A DNA stretch of 64,000 nt from Aldehydirespirator sp965220645 (GCA_965220645.1 OZ244836.1:744001-808000); one strand, 5' to 3'; shown: positions 55,146 to 64,000, counted from the stretch's first letter. The notes: a model not told the origin generated them from the sequence alone. Made by a program: numbers and translations.

Positions 55146-56510
55146 ATGACCTTCGACTCCGACCGCGCCGGTCGCCGCCATCACAGGCCGCGCGGGTTCG
55201 GTCGCGTCCACGGCCACCGCGACACGCCCGGGCGAGGCTCCGACCCCGTTCCCGGCGAGGGAGCGGACACCGACGGCGAGCCCGACACGTCACAGCCCCC
55301 GCAGCCGCGGCCCCAGCAGCTGAGCCGCGAGGCGCAGCGGCGCCTGCAGGCGGCGCGGCTATGGATCGCCGCGAACCGCCCCTACTACTCCAAAGCCGTG
55401 TTCTCCTGCCCGGTCATCCCCGCCGCCGCGCCCACCAGAGTCGGCATCGACGAGCGGTGGCGCATCTACGCCAACTCCGAGTTCCTGGAGTCGCTCACCG
55501 TCGAGCGGGCCGCAGCGGAGCTGGTACATGTGCTCAACCACGCTCTGCGCGACCACGCCCAGCGAGCCCGCAACACAAGCGTGGACGCCATGACAGCCCC
55601 GGTGTGGAACGCGGCCGCGGACTGCGAGATCAACGACGACCTATTCGAGGACGACCTGATCGAAGACGACGACTGGCTGTTCCCCGAGACCCTCGGCATG
55701 AACGACTTCATGCCCGCCGAGCACTACTACCGACACCTCCTCGACAACGGCGTGTCTGTGCAGGTCCACATCGAGTGCGGATCCGGATGCCACAGCCATG
55801 CCGTCCCCCACGAACTCGACACAGACACCGACGCGCTCAGCGACTTCGACCGCACGCTGCTCAAGCGCGCCGTCGCCGCCGCGGTCGCCGACCACAAGAA
55901 GACCCACGGCACCGGAAGCGTGCCAGAAGGCCTCGCCCGATGGGCCCAACAGACCCTGCACCCCAAGGTCAACTGGCGCCAGCAACTCGCCTCGGCGCTG
56001 CGCTCGAGCGTGCACCACAAGACCGGCACCGCCGACTACACCTGGCAGCGGCCCTCGCGCCGCCAACAGCCACAAGACCCCGTCCTGCGCCCGGCCATGA
56101 CCCGCCCCGTGCCGTCCATCGCCGTCGTCGTGGACACCTCCGGGTCGATGTCAAAGCACGAACTCGACCGGGCCCTCACCGAGATCAAAGCAATCGTCGC
56201 CACAATCGTGCCCGGCGACAGCGTCAGGGTCCTGTCGGTGGACACCGTCGTCCACACCGACCAGCACATCCACAACACCAACCAGATCAGCCTCGAAGGC
56301 GCGGGCGGCACCAACATGGCCGCCGGCATCGCAGCCGCCGCCGAAGCCAACCCCGACGCCATCATCGTCATCACCGACGGCTGGACCCCATGGCCCACAA
56401 CCCGCCCCCAGGGCGCCAGATGCGTCATCGCCGCCCTCACCGACAACCACCAGTCGAAGGGTGTCCCCGACTGGATCCAGACCATCGACATGAGCGAAGG
56501 CACGATCTGA
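55146..56510 (+). CDS. DUF2201/vWA metal-binding protein, gene 3 of the conflict operon
   Basis: 454 aa. The N-terminal 45 residues are disordered and charged. A DUF2201 predicted-peptidase-like region follows (RAAAELVHVLNHALRDHAQR, an HxxxH helix, then VWNAAADCEINDDL). The C-terminal vWA domain has the MIDAS triad: Asp-x-Ser-x-Ser in AVVVDTSGSMSKHEL, Thr in EGAGGTNMAAGIAAA and Asp in AIIVITDGWTPW. The pairing with MoxR is typical: the ATPase loads or remodels the vWA protein. Whether the HxxxH site is catalytic is unknown. GGAGG precedes ATG 55146; its stop overlaps the next ATG (TGATG). Confidence 0.9.
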   Translation: MTFDSDRAGRRHHRPRGFGRVHGHRDTPGRGSDPVPGEGADTDGEPDTSQPPQPRPQQLSREAQRRLQAARLWIAANRPYYSKAVFSCPVIPAAAPTRVGIDERWRIYANSEFLESLTVERAAAELVHVLNHALRDHAQRARNTSVDAMTAPVWNAAADCEINDDLFEDDLIEDDDWLFPETLGMNDFMPAEHYYRHLLDNGVSVQVHIECGSGCHSHAVPHELDTDTDALSDFDRTLLKRAVAAAVADHKKTHGTGSVPEGLARWAQQTLHPKVNWRQQLASALRSSVHHKTGTADYTWQRPSRRQQPQDPVLRPAMTRPVPSIAVVVDTSGSMSKHELDRALTEIKAIVATIVPGDSVRVLSVDTVVHTDQHIHNTNQISLEGAGGTNMAAGIAAAAEANPDAIIVITDGWTPWPTTRPQGARCVIAALTDNHQSKGVPDWIQTIDMSEGTI

Positions 56511-58846
56511 TGCGTCCGACGCTCAGTGATCTGGTTGAGGCTGGTCTGACTGATGAGCGGCGGCAGCTTCTCGCGCTGTTGAAGCTGGTCCATCATCACG
56601 ATTGGGGGCTCGTGGCCAGGACCGCGTTGACTGCGGGTTCGATGGCCCGGCTGCTGGAGGACGGCTTGTGGGAGTCTCCGGGCGCGGTGAGGTCGTCGCC
56701 GGGTCCTCTTGGCGAGCCGCGGATGGGCTGGAGCGGCGCGCGGGCCGCGGTGGAGAGGGAACTCGGGCTTGCCGAGGAGGCGGGTTCGCGGTTCGTGACC
56801 GTGTTCGACGAGCAGTTCCCGCTCAACTTGCGCCGGGCGTCGCGCACCTTCGCGTTCCTGTCCTATGACGGGACTCTCGATGCTGAGGGCGACGCTCACA
56901 GCGTCTATGTCGCGTCGTGCCGGCGTGCACCGTCCGCGGAGAACCTGAGGCGGGCCCGGATCATCGGGCGGGGCCTGGCCCGCAGGGGTGTCACCGTGAT
57001 CGGTGACGTTCTCTCAGAGATCGACCGAGCTGTGCTTCAGGCCGCGTTGGATGTCGGGGGACGCGCTGTTGCGGCGCTGTTGTGCTCGCTGGGCCCCGTC
57101 CGCTACGGCTACAGGGGACAGCGGCAGTTGTGCGAGGACATAATCGCTTCGGGGGGTGCGGTGGTTTGTGCGAGCTGGCCCTCGGACACGGCGGACCAGT
57201 TCACCTTCCGCCCCAGCAGCGGCCTCAAGATGAGAATGGCGTCTGGCGCCGTCGTCGTGGAGCGCCCACCGCCCTATGATGCGCGCCGCGAGGCCCGCGG
57301 AGCCGTCAAGGAGCGAAGGCCCGTGTTCTTTGTGGGGCCGGTGTCTGTTGGGGAGGTCTACGTCGACGACGACCCGTGGGACCCAGCCGAGCTGGCTCCT
57401 GTCGCCCATGTCGTCTACAACGGCGCGCAGATCGCTCGACGCCTCCGCAGCTTCTACGCCACAACCGAAGTCGGTACGGCCAAGCACAGCCGGACTTCGT
57501 GGCGGGTCGAGCGGCTGCGGCAACGCGCCGCGGGCTTGGTCACAGGTGTGGCGCCCCGAACCCGGCTCCAGCAGGCGCGGTCGTTCCTGCGAAGGCGATG
57601 CACACCGCCTGACTGGGTCAGCGAGTGGCTGGCAGAGCCATGGGAGAGGCTGACCCGCCCTAGCCGCTCAGCCACCGAGACGCCCGTCGAGGTCCGCCGT
57701 CTCTACGAGACCAGGAGAAGGCGCGTGGCCGACCGTGAGCGGTACAAGTTCAAGTGGCGAGGCGAGACCATCCAGCTCAAGACGCAACTCCGGGGCGCAG
57801 GCGGGGATGACATTCTTCGAGTTCCCGTCATCAACGAGGGCTACTGGGTCCTCGCCAACAGCGAGCCCCCGCGGCGCCGGCGATCACCGAAGCGGCGCTT
57901 GCTCCCGATGCGGCAGCTGCCACCGGTGCCCGATCCCGACCGTGCCGCATGGCTCGAGATGCTGCTCGTGCCACTGAATCTGGGAATGATCGAGGTCGGC
58001 GAACTTCACCGACTCGACCGTGACCTGCAAGCGGTAGCAGACGCCGACAAGGCCTGTTTCGCGGACGTGTCCCCAGACAACGCCGCCGCGGTTGCCATGG
58101 CTTGTGCGCACTGGAACGACCCCAAGGGCCCCGAATGGCTGCTGTGGTCACTGTCGGCGCGCCTCGAGGACAACCTCGACCCCGAGATGGGACGCGGGAA
58201 GGGCCCAGGCGCGCTTGCATGGTCGTATTACTACGAGCTCGACCGTAAGGGCTTCGGACGCGACTCGACCTGGACCACGGCGATGCCTGCTGAGTTCTGG
58301 CGTCGGCTCAACAACCACCCCGACCCGAACCTGCGCCGCGCCGTCATCGCGAGCGACCCTCGAGCCCTCGGACGCGACCTGGCGCGACTCGTCGACGAAC
58401 CCGGACTCTCCACCGAGATCGCCGACATGATCGCATCCAACCCCCGAACCCCACCCACCGCGCAACTCCGATTGGTGACATCCAGGCGCCACTGGTCGGT
58501 AGCCGACAGGCTTGGCCAGAACCGGCGCACCTCCAGACGCCTCATGGCCCAGCTAGCCCGATCATCAGAGTGGATGGTGAGGGACGTGGTTGCCAGCCAT
58601 CGGCGAGCACCGCTCCGACTGCTCACCCGACTGGCCAAAGACTGCAAACAGATCCGACAGTCAACAGCACGAAACCCCAAGACCCCCAAGCGAACACTGC
58701 GCGCCCTCGCCGCCGACCCAGAACCCCACGTCAGGATCACCGCCGCCAGCAACGAAGCGATCCCCGCAGACGTACTGGCAACCCTTCTACAAGACCGCCA
58801 CGACCTCGTGCGCGAGCATGCCGCCAACAACCCTAGAACGAACTGA
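56510..58846 (+). CDS. DprA-like Rossmann domain fused to an LRV module, gene 4
   Basis: 778 aa. Residues 90-315 follow the DprA/Smf layout: FVTVFDEQFPLNLRRASRTF, then VASCRRAPSAENLRRARIIG, ARRGVTVIGDVLSEIDRAVL, QAALDVGGRAVAALLCSLGP, then FTFRPSSGLKMRMASGAVVV and RRPVFFVGPVS with the closing NGAQI. The usual GSR and SGxARGxD loops are degenerate, so nucleotide or DNA binding may be altered. A basic linker (330-470) leads to a cap and LRV repeats (MIEVGELHRLDRDLQ; LSARLEDNLDPEMG; ASNPRTPPTAQLRLV) that mirror gene 1. It probably acts as the effector or nucleic-acid reader of the system, which is inference. The start overlaps the vWA stop. Confidence 0.75.
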   Translation: MRPTLSDLVEAGLTDERRQLLALLKLVHHHDWGLVARTALTAGSMARLLEDGLWESPGAVRSSPGPLGEPRMGWSGARAAVERELGLAEEAGSRFVTVFDEQFPLNLRRASRTFAFLSYDGTLDAEGDAHSVYVASCRRAPSAENLRRARIIGRGLARRGVTVIGDVLSEIDRAVLQAALDVGGRAVAALLCSLGPVRYGYRGQRQLCEDIIASGGAVVCASWPSDTADQFTFRPSSGLKMRMASGAVVVERPPPYDARREARGAVKERRPVFFVGPVSVGEVYVDDDPWDPAELAPVAHVVYNGAQIARRLRSFYATTEVGTAKHSRTSWRVERLRQRAAGLVTGVAPRTRLQQARSFLRRRCTPPDWVSEWLAEPWERLTRPSRSATETPVEVRRLYETRRRRVADRERYKFKWRGETIQLKTQLRGAGGDDILRVPVINEGYWVLANSEPPRRRRSPKRRLLPMRQLPPVPDPDRAAWLEMLLVPLNLGMIEVGELHRLDRDLQAVADADKACFADVSPDNAAAVAMACAHWNDPKGPEWLLWSLSARLEDNLDPEMGRGKGPGALAWSYYYELDRKGFGRDSTWTTAMPAEFWRRLNNHPDPNLRRAVIASDPRALGRDLARLVDEPGLSTEIADMIASNPRTPPTAQLRLVTSRRHWSVADRLGQNRRTSRRLMAQLARSSEWMVRDVVASHRRAPLRLLTRLAKDCKQIRQSTARNPKTPKRTLRALAADPEPHVRITAASNEAIPADVLATLLQDRHDLVREHAANNPRTN

Positions 58847-58887
58847 GGTCGGAACTCCGAGCGATTTCGGGCGGCGTCGCGCAACCT

Positions 58888-59562
58888 GTGACCAAGGCCA
58901 AGACGATCTCGGGGGTCGCAACGGTCTGGTGCGGCGCAGGGTCGAAGTATGGGATCGAAGAAGTCGGGGCTGCTCTGTCATCGCAGGTCGAACGCCATCT
59001 GCGTGGCGTGGGCGACAATGAGTGGAGCGCGTGTTTGGCGGGCCGGGTTCAGACGCAATTCAGGCAAGGCTCGGCGATGTTGTATGGCAGAGAATGCGAA
59101 CTGACGAGGTCGCACTACCGAAGGTCATCCCGTCGGATGCCTCTGCAAGGAGGCGGCATCCATTCGACACTGACTCCCCATTCGTCGGGCATGGCAGTCG
59201 ACACGAAGTTCCTGCTTGAGATATCTGGTAACGGTAAACTGAACTGGCACCCAGACAGAGGATTCCACGCGCTCGGATCTGGCAGCCATTTCGCGACCGT
59301 GGTCATGGAAACCATGAAGCCACACCTGGATGACGGTCCTCCAGACTTGAGGCTCGGCCAGATCGTCGCCTACCGGACAATTGACACAACCTGCGCCGTC
59401 TCTGCTGATCTGAGTGGACCTGTGCAGATGGCAGTCGCCGACAGCAGCGGATCTCGGGTTCTTGGTGAGGATGAGTTGCAGGCGAAAGAGGAGTCCGTAC
59501 AGAGTTGGAGAGCATCGGAGCACAGTCTGCTGCGGTCGCTCTCGGACGGTTCTGGCAGCTAG
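58888..59562 (+). CDS. Hypothetical protein, C-terminal half Ntn-hydrolase-like
   Basis: 224 aa, GTG start 41 bp after gene 4 and in the same direction, so it may be the last gene of that operon. The C-terminal part (DTKFLLEISGNGKLNWHPDR, GFHALGSGSHFATVVMETM, RTIDTTCAVSADLSGPVQMA) has the strand-GSG-helix pattern of proteasome/HslV-type Ntn hydrolases. The N-terminal half is weak and a frameshift near 59020-59160 is possible, since another frame there also looks coding. No nucleophile can be fixed. No ribosome site is evident. Confidence 0.4.
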   Translation: MTKAKTISGVATVWCGAGSKYGIEEVGAALSSQVERHLRGVGDNEWSACLAGRVQTQFRQGSAMLYGRECELTRSHYRRSSRRMPLQGGGIHSTLTPHSSGMAVDTKFLLEISGNGKLNWHPDRGFHALGSGSHFATVVMETMKPHLDDGPPDLRLGQIVAYRTIDTTCAVSADLSGPVQMAVADSSGSRVLGEDELQAKEESVQSWRASEHSLLRSLSDGSGS

Positions 59563-60300
59563 GACTTCATCGCCACGCATTACTCACCATCGAGCAACGC
59601 GTGCCGAACCGTTCCGCAGGGCAGCGGCCCAGTGCCCATCTTCAGACGTCAGAGGGGTGAATCGGGAAGAACTCGATCCTGCAGAGGGGCGGGGCTCTCG
59701 GTGATCTCGGCTCAATCGACGCTCTCAATGTCACTCGACTGAGGTGCCGGGGTGGTTGCTGGGCGCAGATGCACGATCCTTGCGTCTTGCTCGGCGGGCC
59801 CGGAAAGGTTCACCTCGGGCAGGACGCCCAGCGGGTGCAATGGTAATTACCCCCACCCCGGCGATGATCCTGTCTTGTCGGACCTCTTCATCATAGCGTT
59901 GTCAGACATAGAGAGCAGAAGAACCTACGCGGTCTAGTGCTCGCTGATCACTAGCGGCGCGCGTTGCAAGGCTGTGGCGATGTGTGATTCGTGGTCGGAT
60001 GAAGACTGAGATGCTCCGCACGATTCATGCATCTGCACAATGAGCATCGAACACCGGAGAACGGCCGCTGACTGAGTCTCTGGGACTCGCTTGCAGTCTT
60101 CGGACTTAGCAGATATCTGACTTCGTCGCAGTGGCTCAGAACTCGCTTTGAGCCTCACAAAAAAAGCACGTGCGATCGCGAGAGTTCACCCGTACGGTCT
60201 CACCTATGCGACCTCAACCTGCGTTACGAAAGTCTGGCAACTGTCGGACAACGGTAGCAGCGCGCGATCTAATGTTCCTTTCTCTGGGAAAGGAGCAAGC
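59563..60300. other. Long gap before the SLH gene, no supportable gene
   Basis: Frames are short and of mixed composition, with lower GC around 59880-60250. AAAGGAG at 60288-60294 is the ribosome site of the next gene. I see no named promoter, terminator or RNA in the rest. Confidence 0.45.
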
Positions 60301-62034
60301 ATGACCCTTCGAACCATCACCACCCACCCCAACCCATCTACCCGCAGGACACTGCGAGCCGTCGCCGCCGCGGTCATAGCCGTGGCGCTGCTCGCGCTGC
60401 CGACATCTGCGGGCGCCCATGAAGGCTTCAGCGACGTCTCCGACGCCAACCCCCACAGCGCCAACATCCACTCGCTGGACCATGACGGCACCTTTGTGGG
60501 CACATTGTGCGGGCAGGAGATGTTCTGTCCGTGGGAGCCACTGTCGCGTGCGCATATGGCTGTCTGGCTGGTCCGCGTCCTCGACGGACACGATCCCGAC
60601 CCAGTCACCGAGACTCGTTTCAGCGACGTGGACGGCACCCATCCCCAGGCGGCGTTCATTGAGCGGTTCGCTCATCTGGGCGTCACTGAAGGATGCGAGA
60701 CCGAGCCGCTGAGCTTCTGCCCCGACGAGGACGTCTCCCGAGCACAGATGGCGTCGTTCCTAGTGAGGGCGTTCGATCTGGAGTCTGCCGGCGAGTCTGC
60801 TGGGTTTGTTGACGTCGTCGCAGGCGGCGCCCACAGCGCCAACATCGACGCGTTGGCGGTTTCGGGGATCACCGACGGCTGCGACACCGACCCGCTGCGG
60901 TACTGCCCGTGGGATCCTGTCAAGCGAGCGCAGATGGCGTCGTTCTTGGTGCGGGCCTCCCAAGCGACGGCGAGCGGTGGTGTGTCGTCACCGATGGAGC
61001 GGTGCGCGACCGACTGGTACGGCGCCGGGCGGGTGTCGGCGCTGGTCGGCAACACCGCCGAAGGCTTCTACGAGCCGGTCGTGCAAGGCGGCGCCGATTC
61101 CTGTGAGCGGATCATGGCGTGGTGGGACCAGGTCCGCGAAGCTGAGGCGGACCGGATCGCGCAACGCCAGTATCCCTGTGAGTATGACGCGGCGTACAAC
61201 TACTGGCCGCGGTATGAGGTGCAGATCAACGGTCCGGCCATGCTGGTCGGCTGCTGGCCGCGGATTCTGATGCCGGGCAACGCAGACAACACACTGCGGC
61301 GCGCCGATCCCGAAGCGGAGGCGCTGCGGCTGTGGACCCGCGAGGGCTTCTCGATCCTCCCGCCGAATGCTCCCCCGATGGTCGACGCGCTCTACGACTG
61401 CTACCGCGACGCCCTGCAGGGACCCCCACCCGGATGGGCACCGGCCGAAGCGACCGGGGAGTGGCTCACCGTGAACCTCTGCACCCGCCTGCTCCCCAAC
61501 TACGGCAACCCGGTGCGCGATATGGGGGTGAGCCCGGAGTGCGCCGCCGAGCAGTACGCCGGGACGATCAGCGAACGCAAGGCCCGAGGATTCGTGGGCG
61601 AGACGGTGCACAAGGGCGACCACGCCTACACCGGATACGGCGGCGACTGGTCGTGGGCGAACTGTGCCACCAGCGCCAGCCGGCGGCTGCCCGAAGGCCT
61701 CGAGACATACCGCGAGCGCTGCGAGGCGGTCGTGGATGCGTCGGTCGACAACCACACAACCGAGATGGCTGCCACCGCCGGCCTGGGACGCGAAGAGCCG
61801 GGCCGGGCTCGGGTGGTCGAGGTGGTCAAGTCCATGTTCTGTGACGGCACCGTGGCCGCCATCCGCGACAACGGTGCCGCCTACCAGGCCTTCGTGCCGC
61901 ACTGGCAGGACTCCTACGCCGACTTCGCGGCCGACTGGCTGCCCGCTGAGGACTCGATCTGCTTCGAAGCGGCGATCCTCGTCGCCGCCCAGAAGGCCAC
62001 CCGAGGCGAGTGGATGCGCGTCATCTACTGCTGA
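60301..62034 (+). CDS. Secreted SLH-triplet protein
   Basis: 577 aa. Signal peptide (RTLRAVAAAVIAVALLALPT, ending SAGAH), then three SLH repeats within residues 30-220 (FSDVSDANPHSANIHSLDHD; FCPDEDVSRAQMASFLVRAF; YCPWDPVKRAQMASFLVRAS). The remaining 350 residues are Trp- and Cys-rich with no recognised domain (CEYDAAYNYWPRYEVQI, CFEAAILVAAQKATRGEW). AAAGGAG lies six bases before ATG 60301. It is followed after 15 bp by the adhesin gene, so both surface proteins may be made together. The function of the C-terminal region is unknown. Confidence 0.85.
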   Translation: MTLRTITTHPNPSTRRTLRAVAAAVIAVALLALPTSAGAHEGFSDVSDANPHSANIHSLDHDGTFVGTLCGQEMFCPWEPLSRAHMAVWLVRVLDGHDPDPVTETRFSDVDGTHPQAAFIERFAHLGVTEGCETEPLSFCPDEDVSRAQMASFLVRAFDLESAGESAGFVDVVAGGAHSANIDALAVSGITDGCDTDPLRYCPWDPVKRAQMASFLVRASQATASGGVSSPMERCATDWYGAGRVSALVGNTAEGFYEPVVQGGADSCERIMAWWDQVREAEADRIAQRQYPCEYDAAYNYWPRYEVQINGPAMLVGCWPRILMPGNADNTLRRADPEAEALRLWTREGFSILPPNAPPMVDALYDCYRDALQGPPPGWAPAEATGEWLTVNLCTRLLPNYGNPVRDMGVSPECAAEQYAGTISERKARGFVGETVHKGDHAYTGYGGDWSWANCATSASRRLPEGLETYRERCEAVVDASVDNHTTEMAATAGLGREEPGRARVVEVVKSMFCDGTVAAIRDNGAAYQAFVPHWQDSYADFAADWLPAEDSICFEAAILVAAQKATRGEWMRVIYC

Positions 62035-62049
62035 ACCAAGGAGACGTCT

Positions 62050-64000
62050 ATGCCCCCGAGCCCTCACCACAACACAGCCCGCCGGGCGGTGAAGGCTCGG
62101 CCACAGCCAGCCGATGAGCGGCTGCCCCGCCGACGCGGCCTGCCCGAAGGCTTCTCGACCTTGAGACGCCGGCCGTGGCGCGTCCGCAGATGCGCACAGG
62201 TCTTCCTCGCTGTCGCTATCGCTCTGTACGGCATCGTGGGGTTCCCCACACCCGACGACCCCGAGCCGCCGCAGGCGGCTGCCGACCCGCAAAGCGGGAT
62301 CGTATGCGAGACCGTCTACTTCATGGGGACGCCAATTGAGAGATGTGCGTTCCTCGCACATATCCCGCACTCACACAACCCCCCGCCCACAGACGGCAAC
62401 GGCGGTGGTGGCGGCGGCGGTGGCGGTGGCGGGGACCCGACCACGCCAGGGGGCGACCCCGTAAGTTGCGGCGCCAACCAGGAGCCAGCCCCCGGCGGCG
62501 GCTGCATATACGTCTACGGAGATCCTTCAAGATGCGACGCCGCTGGCCTGGAGTACGACTCCGTATCGGAGCTGTGTATCGGTTCAGCGCCGGAGTGCGA
62601 TCTCGATGAGAACCCCCAAGGCTGCGACGCCGACGCCGGACCTGGTCGCGGACGCGAGTGCAACGACCCCAGGGAAGCCGACTTCGGCGACGGCTGCGAG
62701 GTTGTCTCGGACCCTGACGGCGACCGCAGCCAGCACTGCCCAGCCGGCCAGACCTTCTATTCGCAGATCGGGTGCTCGTACCCGTGTTCGTCGGGGCAGA
62801 TACTCGTCAGCGGATCCTGCCACGCCGTCTCGCAGCGACCGCAACAGCCTGGAACCAACCCGCCGGCGCAGTGTCCGGTGGGGTATGGCGGCACGCCGCC
62901 GAACTGCGTCGAGGGCACCCCTGAGATCGTTGTGCTCGACTCGACCGTTGACGAAAGCACCGGGACAGTCGATGTGATCGTCGCGTTGTCGCACCGCGGC
63001 ACCACCGACTCGACCGTCAACTTCACCACATCTGACGACACCGCCACCTCCGGTGCTGACTACACCTCGGTCACCCAATCTGTGACCGTCCCCGCGAACT
63101 CGCAGACAGCGACGGTGCCGGTCCCGATCATCGACGACACCGACGACGAGACCTACAGGGAGACATTCACCGTCACCATCTCGGGCGTTTCGGGTGGGGC
63201 CACGATGGGCACCAAGCCCTCCGGGGCCGTCACCATCCTCGACGACGACTACCCGCCGACGGTGAGCGTGACCGGCGGCGACACCATGGAGGGAGACACC
63301 AGCAGCGACGGGGCATATGTACGATTCGTGGTCAGTTTGGACCGGGCGGTGAGCAAGGACGTGACCGTCACGGTCAACACCGCTGACGGCACCGCCACCG
63401 CCGGCGATGATTACACCGCCCTCGTCGACGACACAGCCACCATCACAGCGGGCAACACCTCGGTGAGGGTCAACGTGTATGTCCTCGAAGACAGCACGGT
63501 TGAGCCAGACGAGACGTTCACCGTCACGCTCTCTGATCCCGTCAACGCCGTGGTCGGCCCATTCGGCACTGCTACAGGCACGATCCTCAACGACGACCCC
63601 AGCGGCTGGAACGGCGTTTGCAGCGTTGACCCAGTAACCGGTGACTACCGGTTAGCTGTCAGGGGAGGTTCTTATCCCACCAGCCTCCACGCCGAGCACA
63701 TCAGATGGGGGTGGCGCTGGACGGACCCGAATGGGGTGGCGGTCGTAACCGCAGACATCACCACGGGCGTCACCTACACCGCCACGCTGTACGAGTACTA
63801 CAGAGGTCGTGGATACTTCGGGTGGATCACTGCAAGCAGAAGCCGGGGGCTTACCGCCACCGCTGTATGCACGACACCGCCGCCAGAATGGCGGATCAGC
63901 GTGTCTGACTGGTCTGTGGACGAGGACGGCGGCTTCGCGTATGTCACGGTCAGCCTGAACGGGCCGTCAGTTGGCGTCCTGTGGCTATCAAGTGTGCCCA
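62050..64000 (+). CDS. Calx-beta domain surface protein, 3' end outside the window
   Basis: At least 650 aa, still open at the last base. A basic N-terminus and one membrane segment (VFLAVAIALYGIVGF, about residues 56-70) lead to a Gly run at about residues 121-132, then a Cys-rich region with pairs such as CPAGQTFYSQIGCSYPC. Two Calx-beta domains follow (VDESTGTVDVIVALSHRG ... TSGADYTSVTQSVTV; DGAYVRFVVSLDRA ... TAGDDYTALVDDTATI), and a third begins near 63895 (SVDEDGGFAYVTVSL). Calx-beta repeats bind calcium and are common in adhesins. AGGAG precedes ATG 62050. Confidence 0.85.
   Translation, partial: MPPSPHHNTARRAVKARPQPADERLPRRRGLPEGFSTLRRRPWRVRRCAQVFLAVAIALYGIVGFPTPDDPEPPQAAADPQSGIVCETVYFMGTPIERCAFLAHIPHSHNPPPTDGNGGGGGGGGGGGDPTTPGGDPVSCGANQEPAPGGGCIYVYGDPSRCDAAGLEYDSVSELCIGSAPECDLDENPQGCDADAGPGRGRECNDPREADFGDGCEVVSDPDGDRSQHCPAGQTFYSQIGCSYPCSSGQILVSGSCHAVSQRPQQPGTNPPAQCPVGYGGTPPNCVEGTPEIVVLDSTVDESTGTVDVIVALSHRGTTDSTVNFTTSDDTATSGADYTSVTQSVTVPANSQTATVPVPIIDDTDDETYRETFTVTISGVSGGATMGTKPSGAVTILDDDYPPTVSVTGGDTMEGDTSSDGAYVRFVVSLDRAVSKDVTVTVNTADGTATAGDDYTALVDDTATITAGNTSVRVNVYVLEDSTVEPDETFTVTLSDPVNAVVGPFGTATGTILNDDPSGWNGVCSVDPVTGDYRLAVRGGSYPTSLHAEHIRWGWRWTDPNGVAVVTADITTGVTYTATLYEYYRGRGYFGWITASRSRGLTATAVCTTPPPEWRISVSDWSVDEDGGFAYVTVSLNGPSVGVLWLSSVP

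Noticed and set aside
55130..56509. Upstream extension of gene 4 to 55130
   Set aside because: The first 460 codons of that frame are a shadow of the vWA gene; the ATG at 56510 overlaps the vWA stop and starts the conserved part.
59934..60158. 74-codon minus-strand frame in the gap before the SLH gene
   Set aside because: No ribosome site, no motif and no coding pattern beyond being open.
60988..62370. 460-codon minus-strand frame
   Set aside because: Antisense of the SLH gene, which has signal peptide, repeats and ribosome site.

Overview
The window is GC-rich (roughly two thirds by eye) and reads as an actinomycete. Supporting signs are frequent GTG starts, overlapping ATGA/GTGA/TGATG gene joints, a PucR-type regulator, lipoprotein solute-binding proteins, and three secreted proteins with S-layer-homology (SLH) triplets of a type I associate with Acidimicrobiia-like lineages. 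That taxonomic placement is inference. I saw no rRNA, tRNA or CRISPR array. Much of the window is accessory: at least six insertion sequences plus relics, and many genes that are cut, frameshifted or fused to fragments of other genes.

Layout. 1-2332 is an AAA/DUF4143-type ATPase gene broken by an amber stop and by an IS30 element. 2282-3406 is a LacI-type regulator whose start lies 7 bp from an IS3 element. 3414-17734 is bounded by two inverted, nearly identical 1222-bp IS3 copies and carries a trypsin-like protease, a DUF4238-like protein, a DNase I-fold hydrolase, an SLH protein with a SprT-like zinc site, an orphan Mrr_N protein, an array of 10-bp-phased repeats, and gene relics. 18096-29421 is an L-fucose-type module: a GHL6 glycoside hydrolase, a sugar ABC importer, L-fuconate dehydratase, lactonase, mutarotase and a GntR/FCD regulator; a reductase and the binding protein lie on the other strand. 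29575-33092 holds toxin and acyl-CoA synthetase relics and an IS481 element with a second IS3 nested in it. 33405-34037 is an AbrB/RelE-type toxin-antitoxin pair. 34409-45635 is a hydantoin / cyclic-amide / D-amino-acid module: DUF917 and hydantoinase proteins, an M19 dipeptidase, PucR, an Rbs-type ABC importer, an Asp/Glu/hydantoin racemase and a DAO oxidase. 45669-51402 is a graveyard with an SLH gene, IS110, a broken protease and a possible PD-(D/E)XK nuclease.

The most interesting part is 51738-58846. A divergent XRE-type regulator faces a four-gene, tightly packed operon: a leucine-rich-repeat-variant (LRV) protein, a MoxR-type AAA+ ATPase, a DUF2201-vWA protein, and a protein that fuses a degenerate DprA-like Rossmann domain to the same LRV module carried by gene 1. 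MoxR-vWA pairs with a variable third component are known from predicted biological-conflict systems. The LRV and DprA-LRV partners look like a distinct version. The operon may start with a 19-codon leader that overlaps the first gene, next to a 12-bp palindrome.

60301-64000 holds another SLH protein followed by a Calx-beta adhesin that runs off the window.
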